The notes under the pieces are model-generated. The model was not told the origin of the DNA and made no database searches. It worked only from the letters and a program-made list of their open reading frames with translations. Positions 57,497-64,000 of a DNA stretch of 64,000 nucleotides are shown here, one piece after another. Position 1 is the stretch's first letter. The number at the start of each line of letters is the position of its first letter. Both the position numbers and the translations under genes were made by a program. The stretch covers positions 21,559 through 85,558 of the forward strand of contig NZ_QVMJ01000015.1 of assembly GCF_010500955.1 (NCBI RefSeq). The letters are read 5' to 3'. This DNA is from Bacteroides sp. 519 (GTDB taxonomy: Bacteria > Bacteroidota > Bacteroidia > Bacteroidales > Bacteroidaceae).

Positions 57497-59389
57497 ATGG
57501 CAGACAGTAAAGAAAAACTCTTCTCCGATTTTCCATCGGTTTCAACCGAACAATGGATGGAAAAAGTTACAGCCGACCTGAAAGGAGCCGACTATGAGAA
57601 GAAACTTGTTTGGAAAACAAACGAAGGATTTAAAGTAAAACCTTTCTACCGTATGGAAGACCTCGAAGGTTTAAAAACAACCGACGCGCTTCCTGGTGAG
57701 TTTCCGTATTTAAGAGGTACTAAGAAAAATAATGTGTGGCTTGTTCGCCAGGACATTTGTGCTAAAGATGCCAAAGAAGCAAACGCAAAAGCTTTAGACG
57801 TCTTAAACAAAGGTGTTGACTCGTTGTCTTTCCATGTAAATTCGAAAGAACTGAGTATCGAATATCTTGAAACATTGTTAAAGGGCATCGAAGCTCCGGC
57901 AGTTGAGTTGAACTTCTCTGTTTGTCAGGGACATGCCGTTGAACTGGCAGAACTACTGGTGGCATACTTCCAGAAAATGGATTATGATGTAAAAGAACTC
58001 CGTGGTTCAATCAACTACGACTACTTTAACAAAATGTTGACTCGCGGAAAAGAAAAAGGCGATTTCATTCAAACATCGAAAGCGTTGATCGAAGCAATTC
58101 AGCCACTTCCTTTCTTCCGTGTACTTAGTGTAAATGCTCTTACCCTGAATAATGCAGGTGCCTATATCTCGCAAGAGTTAGGATATGCTTTGGCTTGGGG
58201 TAACGAATATATGGATCAGCTTTTCAGTGCTGGTGTGCCTGTTAGCTTCATCGCTAAAAGACTGAAGTTTAACTTTGGCATCAGTTCAAACTATTTTATG
58301 GAAATAGCTAAATTCCGCGCTGCCCGTTTACTTTGGGCTAATATTGTAGCTTTATACAATCCGGGATGTCTTCGCGATTGCGATAACAAAGGCGAAAACG
58401 GTGAATGCCGTTGTGCAGCCAAGATGGCTATCCATGCAGAAACTTCTTCGTACAACCTCACTTTGTTCGATGCTCATGTAAACTTGCTTCGTACTCAAAC
58501 CGAAGCCATGAGTGCTGCTATTGCAGGGGTAGACTCAATGACTGTTACTCCTTTTGATAAAGCCTATCAAACTCCCGACGAATTCTCGGAAAGACTTGCC
58601 CGTAACCAACAATTGCTGTTGAAAGAAGAGTCGCATTTCGATAAAGTGGTTGACCCGGCTGCCGGTTCGTACTACATTGAAAACCTTACTGTGTCTATCG
58701 CAAAACAGGCATGGGAGGTATTTATGAAGGTTCAGGAAGAAGGTGGATTCTATGCTGCTATTAAAGCCGGAACTGTTCAGAAAGATATCAATGAAACAGG
58801 AAAAAATCGTCATAAAGCAGTTGCCCAACGCAAAGAAATTCTGTTAGGAACCAATCAGTATCCTAACTTTACTGAACTTGCAGGCGATAAGAAATCTGTT
58901 GAATGCAAATGCTGCTGTGGTGGCGATCATGCCGAAAGTGGTATTGAAACATTGAACTTCGACCGTGCTTCCAGCCAATTCGAGGCTCTTCGTCTTGAAA
59001 CAGAAGCTTCGGGCAAACGTCCGAAAGCATTCATGCTGACTATTGGTAATCTGGCTATGCGTCAGGCCCGTGCACAGTTTGCTTGTAACTTCCTGGCTTG
59101 TGCCGGATATGAGGTTGTTGATAATCTTGGTTTCCCAACAGTTGAGGCTGGTGTTGATGCTGCCATGGCTGCCGGTGCCAACATTGTTGTGCTTTGCTCA
59201 AGCGACGATGAATATGCCGAATATGCAGTTCCTGCATATAAAGCACTGAATGGCCGCGCAATGTTTATCGTAGCAGGTGCTCCTGCAAATATGGATGAAC
59301 TGAAAGCTGCGGGTATTGAGAATTTCATCAATGTTCGTTCTAATGTGTTAGAAACGTTGAAGGCTTATAATGCAGAGTTATTGAAATAA
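57497..59389 (+). CDS. mutA: methylmalonyl-CoA mutase small (beta) subunit
   Basis: A 630-aa subunit pairing with MutB to interconvert succinyl-CoA and methylmalonyl-CoA for propionate formation. The TIM-barrel half has ISQELGYALAWGNEYMDQL and [18 protein letters not shown]. The B12-type domain at the end lacks DxHxxG, as expected for the non-catalytic subunit. Two Cys-rich patches (CLRDCDNKGENGECRC and ECKCCCGG) are noticeable. Confidence 0.93.
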   Translation: MADSKEKLFSDFPSVSTEQWMEKVTADLKGADYEKKLVWKTNEGFKVKPFYRMEDLEGLKTTDALPGEFPYLRGTKKNNVWLVRQDICAKDAKEANAKALDVLNKGVDSLSFHVNSKELSIEYLETLLKGIEAPAVELNFSVCQGHAVELAELLVAYFQKMDYDVKELRGSINYDYFNKMLTRGKEKGDFIQTSKALIEAIQPLPFFRVLSVNALTLNNAGAYISQELGYALAWGNEYMDQLFSAGVPVSFIAKRLKFNFGISSNYFMEIAKFRAARLLWANIVALYNPGCLRDCDNKGENGECRCAAKMAIHAETSSYNLTLFDAHVNLLRTQTEAMSAAIAGVDSMTVTPFDKAYQTPDEFSERLARNQQLLLKEESHFDKVVDPAAGSYYIENLTVSIAKQAWEVFMKVQEEGGFYAAIKAGTVQKDINETGKNRHKAVAQRKEILLGTNQYPNFTELAGDKKSVECKCCCGGDHAESGIETLNFDRASSQFEALRLETEASGKRPKAFMLTIGNLAMRQARAQFACNFLACAGYEVVDNLGFPTVEAGVDAAMAAGANIVVLCSSDDEYAEYAVPAYKALNGRAMFIVAGAPANMDELKAAGIENFINVRSNVLETLKAYNAELLK

Positions 59390-59395
59390 GATTTA

Positions 59396-59419
59396 AACAC
59401 AGAGACACAGTGACACAGG
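59396..59419. repeat. left octad arm next to the GxxExxY gene
   Basis: AACACAGAGACACAGTGACA..., complementary to the arm at 59898-59923. Starts 7 bp after the mutA stop. Same unit as the gene-free hairpins at 14658 and 45142. Confidence 0.8.
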
Positions 59420-59453
59420 GCTTGTCCTGATGCTGAACACAGAGATTAGTTAA

Positions 59454-59852
59454 ATGGAATTGAAGACACAAGAATGGTATAATGAACGTACGCAGAAAAT
59501 TATTTCTGCTGCAATTGAAGTACACAAAGAACTTGGACCTGGTTTATTAGAATCCGTTTATGAATCCTGTCTTGAAAGTGAACTATTAAATAGAGGATTA
59601 CATGTTAAAAGGCAAATGGAACTTCCTCTCGTTTATAAAGGAGAATATATGGGTGAAAGTTTTAGGTTAGATTTACTTGTTGATGAGTCAATTATTATCG
59701 AACTTAAATCTGTTGAATGTATACGTGATATACACGAAGTACAACTTATGTCATATCTCCGTTTAGCTAATAAGAAGATAGGATTATTAATCAATTTCAA
59801 TGTTCCAGTTTTAAAAGCAGGCATCAGACGTAAAATCAATGGGTATTTTTAA
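59454..59852 (+). CDS. GxxExxY protein (PD-(D/E)XK-like)
   Basis: A 132-aa protein of the GxxExxY family (TIGR04256). The namesake motif is G30-x-x-E33-x-x-Y36 in GPGLLESVYESCL. A PD-(D/E)XK-like site reads RLDLLVDESIIIELKS (D73, E83, K85). The family is known for many paralogs in some genomes and has no proven role. Here it interrupts the mutA-mutB pair and is bracketed by ACACAGAG inverted repeats that elsewhere form gene-free hairpins. Confidence 0.88.
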   Translation: MELKTQEWYNERTQKIISAAIEVHKELGPGLLESVYESCLESELLNRGLHVKRQMELPLVYKGEYMGESFRLDLLVDESIIIELKSVECIRDIHEVQLMSYLRLANKKIGLLINFNVPVLKAGIRRKINGYF

Positions 59853-59897
59853 AAGTATCCATTTTGCGAAGCCTCAGTGTTCCGCATAAAATAAAGA

Positions 59898-59923
59898 ACT
59901 CTGTATCTCAGTGCCTCTGTGTT
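59898..59923. repeat. right octad arm next to the GxxExxY gene
   Basis: ACTCTGTATCTCAGTGCCTC... is the imperfect reverse complement of 59396-59419 and ends 22 bp before the mutB ATG. Confidence 0.8.
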
Positions 59924-59945
59924 TAATAAAAAATAAAAAGAAACA

Positions 59946-62093
59946 ATGAAACCAGATTTTAAAAATTTAGATATATTCGCCGCATTTCAGCCTGTAAACG
60001 GTGCTGAGTGGCAAAAGGCAAACAACATTACTGCCGACTGGGAAACCCCGGAACACATCGGTGTGAAGCCTGTTTATACAAAAGAAGATTTGGAAGGAAT
60101 GGAGCAACTCAATTATGCTGCCGGTATTCCTCCCTTCCTTCGCGGACCTTATTCGGTAATGTACACCCTTCGTCCCTGGACTATCCGTCAGTATGCCGGA
60201 TTCTCTACAGCCGAAGAGTCAAACGCATTCTATCGTCGTAACCTTGCTTCCGGACAAAAAGGATTGTCGGTAGCATTCGACCTTGCAACACACCGCGGAT
60301 ACGACCCCGACCACGAACGTGTAGTGGGCGACGTAGGTAAAGCCGGTGTATCTATCTGCTCGTTAGAAAACATGAAAGTTCTTTTCGATGGTATTCCATT
60401 GAATAAAATGTCTGTTTCCATGACCATGAATGGTGCCGTACTTCCTGTACTTGCTTTCTATATCAATGCAGGTTTAGAGCAAGGCGCTAAGCTGGAAGAA
60501 CTGGCAGGAACTATTCAGAACGATATCCTGAAAGAGTTTATGGTGCGTAATACCTATATTTACCCACCTGCATTCTCAATGAAGATTATTTCTGATATCT
60601 TTGAATATACATCACAGAAGATGCCTAAGTTCAATTCAATCTCTATCTCAGGTTACCACATGCAGGAAGCAGGAGCAACAGCAGACATTGAGTTAGCTTA
60701 CACATTGGCCGACGGTTTGGAATATCTTCGCGCAGGTACTGCCGCAGGTATCGACATTGATGCATTTGCACCACGTCTGTCGTTCTTCTGGGCAATCGGA
60801 ATGAATCACTTTATGGAAATAGCCAAGATGCGTGCTGCACGTTTACTTTGGGCTAAGATTGTAAAACAATTCAATCCGAAGAATCCCAAATCACTGGCAT
60901 TGCGTACTCACTCGCAAACTTCGGGATGGTCGCTTACCGAACAAGATCCGTTCAACAACGTAGGACGTACTTGTATCGAAGCAATGGCCGCTGCTTTAGG
61001 ACACACCCAATCACTGCACACCAATGCTTTGGATGAAGCGATTGCACTTCCTACCGATTTCTCTGCCCGTATTGCCCGTAATACACAGATCTATATTCAG
61101 GAAGAAACTTACATCACCAAGAATGTTGACCCATGGGGAGGTTCATACTATGTTGAATCACTAACCAACGAGATTGCTCAGAAAGCATGGGAACTCATTG
61201 AGGAAGTTGAAAGCCTCGGTGGTATGGCTAAAGCTATCGAAACAGGTATTCCTAAAATGCGTATCGAAGAAGCTGCTGCCCGTACTCAGGCACGTATCGA
61301 TGCAGGAACTCAAACCATTGTTGGGGTTAACAAATACCGTTTGGAAAAAGAAGCTCCGATTGATATCCTTGAAATCGACAATACAGCTGTACGCGCTCAA
61401 CAGATTGAACGTTTGACAGAACTAAAAGAAGGTCGCGACAATGCCAAAGTACAAGTTGCCCTCGATGCTATTACCAAATGTGTGGAAACAGGCGAAGGTA
61501 ACTTGCTTGAACTAGCTGTTGAGGCAGCCCGTGTACGTGCTACACTGGGTGAGATTTCTTATGCATGCGAAACTATCGTAGGACGTTACAAAGCAATAAT
61601 CAGAACTATATCAGGCGTGTATTCATCAGAAAGTAAAAACGATGAGGACTTCAAACGTGCAACAGAGCTTGCCGAGAAGTTTGCGAAGAAAGAGGGACGT
61701 CAACCTCGTATCATGGTTGCTAAAATGGGACAAGACGGTCACGACCGTGGTGCCAAAGTTGTAGCAACAGGTTATGCCGACTGTGGTTTCGACGTAGACA
61801 TGGGACCATTGTTCCAGACTCCGGCAGAAGCTGCCCGTCAGGCGGTTGAGAATGATGTAAACGTAGTTGGTGTTTCTTCACTGGCTGCCGGACACAAAAC
61901 TCTTGTTCCTCAGATTATTGACGAGTTGAAGAAGCTTGGTCGTGAAGATATCATTGTTATTGCCGGTGGGGTAATTCCAGCACAGGATTACGACTTCCTT
62001 TATCAGGCTGGCGTAGCTGCTATCTTTGGCCCGGGAACTTCTGTATCGAAGGCTGCTTGCCAGATACTTGAAATTCTTTTGGATGAAGAGTAA
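59946..62093 (+). CDS. mutB: methylmalonyl-CoA mutase large (alpha) subunit
   Basis: A 715-aa catalytic subunit. CoA/TIM-barrel motifs include [20 protein letters not shown] and [18 protein letters not shown]. The C-terminal cobalamin domain has D597-G-H599-D-R-G602 (DxHxxG), with His the lower ligand of B12. The succinate-propionate pathway is the usual use in Bacteroidales. Separated from mutA by the GxxExxY gene and its repeat arms. Confidence 0.97.
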   Translation: MKPDFKNLDIFAAFQPVNGAEWQKANNITADWETPEHIGVKPVYTKEDLEGMEQLNYAAGIPPFLRGPYSVMYTLRPWTIRQYAGFSTAEESNAFYRRNLASGQKGLSVAFDLATHRGYDPDHERVVGDVGKAGVSICSLENMKVLFDGIPLNKMSVSMTMNGAVLPVLAFYINAGLEQGAKLEELAGTIQNDILKEFMVRNTYIYPPAFSMKIISDIFEYTSQKMPKFNSISISGYHMQEAGATADIELAYTLADGLEYLRAGTAAGIDIDAFAPRLSFFWAIGMNHFMEIAKMRAARLLWAKIVKQFNPKNPKSLALRTHSQTSGWSLTEQDPFNNVGRTCIEAMAAALGHTQSLHTNALDEAIALPTDFSARIARNTQIYIQEETYITKNVDPWGGSYYVESLTNEIAQKAWELIEEVESLGGMAKAIETGIPKMRIEEAAARTQARIDAGTQTIVGVNKYRLEKEAPIDILEIDNTAVRAQQIERLTELKEGRDNAKVQVALDAITKCVETGEGNLLELAVEAARVRATLGEISYACETIVGRYKAIIRTISGVYSSESKNDEDFKRATELAEKFAKKEGRQPRIMVAKMGQDGHDRGAKVVATGYADCGFDVDMGPLFQTPAEAARQAVENDVNVVGVSSLAAGHKTLVPQIIDELKKLGREDIIVIAGGVIPAQDYDFLYQAGVAAIFGPGTSVSKAACQILEILLDEE

Positions 62094-62116
62094 ATAAAGC
62101 GATAACTCCTAAAAAT

Positions 62117-62166
62117 AAAAAGGTTACAATGATAGGGAAATTCCCTACATTGTAGCCTTTCTTTGT
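62117..62166 (+). terminator. mutB terminator
   Basis: AAAGGTTACAATGATAGGGAA and TTCCCTACATTGTAGCCTTT form a long hairpin with one or two mismatches and a T-rich tail. Confidence 0.85.
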
Positions 62167-62261
62167 TTTTTATTAGTACACAATTGTGCCAATTTAGTAA
62201 TCAATCCTGCCAACAAGCTTATTACTGCCACAAATAGCTTTCGTATCTTAATCTTTCCCTC

Positions 62262-62269
62262 TAAATTTG
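62262..62269 (+). promoter_or_regulatory. -7 box of the mannosidase gene
   Basis: TAAATTTG matches TAnnTTTG, 32 bp before the ATG at 62302. Confidence 0.55.
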
Positions 62270-62301
62270 TTTCTGTAATTAAATTAAAAACTGCAAATAT
62301 C

Positions 62302-64000
62302 ATGAACAAAGTAAAAGTATTAGTTACTTTCTGCTTACTCCTATCATTGTTTTTTGGGGCTAAAGCACAAAACAAAAACAAAGCCTACATTGTATCGAAT
62401 GCACATTTCGATTCGCAATGGAACTGGGATGTACAACGATCAATCAGTGAATTTATTCCCAAAACCATTAACCAAAACCTTTTCTTGCTTGGCAAATATC
62501 CCAACTACGTGTTTAACTTTGAAGGTGGAATAAAATATTACTGGATGAAAGAATACTTCCCACACCAGTATGAACTAATAAAGAAATACATTGCCGAAGG
62601 CCGTTGGCATGTAACCGGAAGTACCTGGGATGCTACAGACCCTAATATACCCTCGCCCGAGTCGTTTACCCGTAACATTCTTTACGGACAACATTTCTTC
62701 AGAGATGAGTTTGGAGTAGAATCTACCGATATCTTCTTGCCCGACTGCTTTGGCTTCGGTTGGACACTTCCTACTATTTCGGCTCATTCGGGGCTTATCG
62801 GATTCTCCACACAAAAGCTGCAATGGCGAAACAAACCTTTCTATGGAGATAGCAAAATACCATTCGAAATAGGATTGTGGCAAGGTGTTGACGGCTCAAA
62901 GATTATGATGGTAGCCGATGCACATAACTATACCACCAAATGGCGCGATGAAGATTTAAGCCAAAATGAATCCTTATACAACATCATTCAGAAAAGTCCG
63001 ATTAAAACCGTTTACCACTATTACGGTACAGGCGATACAGGTGGTGCACCCACCATCGAATCGGTCAGAGCCGTTGAAAAAGGACTTAAAGGCGACGGAC
63101 CGATACAAATAATCAGCGCCACAAGCGATCAGCTGTATAAAGATTACCTGCCATTCGATAAACACCCTGAACTTCCTTTGTACAATGGCGAACTCTTGAT
63201 GGATGTTCATGCAACAGGATGTTATACCTCACAGGCGGCTATGAAACTGTACAACCGTCGCAACGAATTATTGGCAGATGCTTCCGAACGTGCAGCTGTT
63301 GTTGCCAACTGGATTGGAGCTATCGACTATCCCAAACATACACTTACTGAAGCATGGAAGCGTTTCATCTGGCATCAATTCCACGATGACCTTACCGGAA
63401 CCAGTATTCCACGTGCCTATGAATTTTCGTGGAACGACGAACTTATTTCACTCAAAGACTTTGCAAATGTGCTTTCCAGTTCAGTAGGAGCAACTACCCG
63501 CGCGTTGGATACACAAGTTAAAGGTTTACCACTGGTAATTCATAATCCATCGGCTTTTGTGGTTTCGGATGTTATTGAAGTACAACTGCAAATGCCCAAA
63601 GCTGCAGGAAAAGTATCTGTGTATAACGAAAAAGGGCAGTTAGTACCCAGCCAGATAATTGAAAATAAAAACGGTACAGTGAAGATGCTTGTCTCGGCCA
63701 CAGCTCCTGCTATGGGATATGTAGTGTACGATGTTCGCACAGGTGGCAACACCCAGCCATCGGCCACGCTTCGGGCATCAGCTAACAATATAGAGAACAG
63801 TATATACAAGGTGACGCTCGACAAAAACGGTGACATTACTTCCATTGTTGACAAGCGCAACAACAAAGAACTGGTTAAAAACGGCAAGACCATTCGTCTG
63901 GCCTTGTTCACCGAAAACGAATCATTCAATTGGCCGGCATGGGAAATCCTAAAGAAAGAGATGGATAAAGACCCCATCTCTTTATCCGAAGGTGTGAAAA
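62302..64000 (+). CDS. GH38 alpha-mannosidase (partial, runs off the window)
   Basis: 566 codons are visible with no stop before the right edge. The signal peptide ends near AKAQ (residue 23). The GH38 zinc site H-x-D is in SNAHFDSQWNWD, and the catalytic-Asp context is FLPDCFGFGWTLP. HQFHDDLTGTS is the later zinc motif. A secreted enzyme trimming alpha-mannosides of host or diet glycans. Preceded by a -7 box at 62262. Confidence 0.9.
   Translation, partial: MNKVKVLVTFCLLLSLFFGAKAQNKNKAYIVSNAHFDSQWNWDVQRSISEFIPKTINQNLFLLGKYPNYVFNFEGGIKYYWMKEYFPHQYELIKKYIAEGRWHVTGSTWDATDPNIPSPESFTRNILYGQHFFRDEFGVESTDIFLPDCFGFGWTLPTISAHSGLIGFSTQKLQWRNKPFYGDSKIPFEIGLWQGVDGSKIMMVADAHNYTTKWRDEDLSQNESLYNIIQKSPIKTVYHYYGTGDTGGAPTIESVRAVEKGLKGDGPIQIISATSDQLYKDYLPFDKHPELPLYNGELLMDVHATGCYTSQAAMKLYNRRNELLADASERAAVVANWIGAIDYPKHTLTEAWKRFIWHQFHDDLTGTSIPRAYEFSWNDELISLKDFANVLSSSVGATTRALDTQVKGLPLVIHNPSAFVVSDVIEVQLQMPKAAGKVSVYNEKGQLVPSQIIENKNGTVKMLVSATAPAMGYVVYDVRTGGNTQPSATLRASANNIENSIYKVTLDKNGDITSIVDKRNNKELVKNGKTIRLALFTENESFNWPAWEILKKEMDKDPISLSEGVK

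Overview
The window looks like chromosomal DNA of a Bacteroidales bacterium. Many genes have the Bacteroidetes -7 promoter motif TAnnTTTG just upstream. The gene content also fits: Mfa/FimA-type fimbrial lipoproteins, DUF5687, DUF4988, DUF2723, DUF3805, a two-subunit methylmalonyl-CoA mutase, an anaerobic sulfatase maturase and a secreted GH38 mannosidase. The genus cannot be fixed from the sequence alone.

Layout. 0.7-4.3 kb: hpt, adk, a four-helix-bundle gene, obgE and pgeF on the + strand. 4.3-8.2 kb: a B3/B4-domain protein, a GNAT gene with a 48-aa partner, a lytic transglycosylase, a small GNAT-like protein and a DUF3805/3806 protein. 8.3-11.2 kb: an ABC-F ATPase, a PHP phosphoesterase and tRNA-Gln(CTG). 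11.4-14.6 kb: rsfS-ftsH-cdsA. 14.7-25.3 kb, mostly minus: TraB/GumN, NlpC/P60, an ABC exporter pair (ATPase and DUF5687), M16 protease, kdsA, a diacylglycerol-kinase-like gene, miaA and an Smr-domain protein. 25.5-29.9 kb: a ZIP transporter and a DUF2723 glycosyltransferase. 30.3-37.4 kb: a fimbrial lipoprotein cluster damaged by an IS110 remnant. 37.5-39.5 kb: groESL. 39.7-42.9 kb: KDPG aldolase and KDG kinase with a divergent LacI regulator. 42.9-49.4 kb, minus: dus, an AAA-ATPase that lacks its nuclease core, pgi, gpsA and lysS. 49.8-57.4 kb: MATE, DUF6688, sulfatase maturase, a DUF4988-YfaP surface lipoprotein and an SH3b/zinc-ribbon membrane protein. 57.5-62.1 kb: mutA, a GxxExxY gene and mutB. 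62.3 kb to the end: an alpha-mannosidase cut by the window edge.

The most striking content lies between the genes. At least seven intergenic spaces are filled by long palindromes whose arms are 7-nt repeats (TAGTAGY, GAGTTTT/GAGTAAT or GAGAGTT). They surround a shared core close to CCATGCGGCATCGT. The elements begin at, and often supply, the stop codon of the gene before them, and they end a few bases before the next start. Related hairpins have 8-nt (ACACAGAG) or 9-10-nt (CGCAGAG) units. Two small genes of families known for high copy number sit between split arms of such hairpins: a four-helix-bundle protein in TAGTAGY arms and a GxxExxY protein in ACACAGAG arms. A GNAT/small-ORF pair sits beside a third palindrome with a 17-bp direct repeat. 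My leading hypothesis is a family of intergenic hairpin elements with gene-bearing forms, comparable in logic to REP/RAYT systems but with different proteins.

A second unexplained family consists of arrays with exactly five CTATATAG boxes at exactly 23-bp spacing. They occur at three loci. Two of them are inverted relative to each other and bracket about 30 kb.
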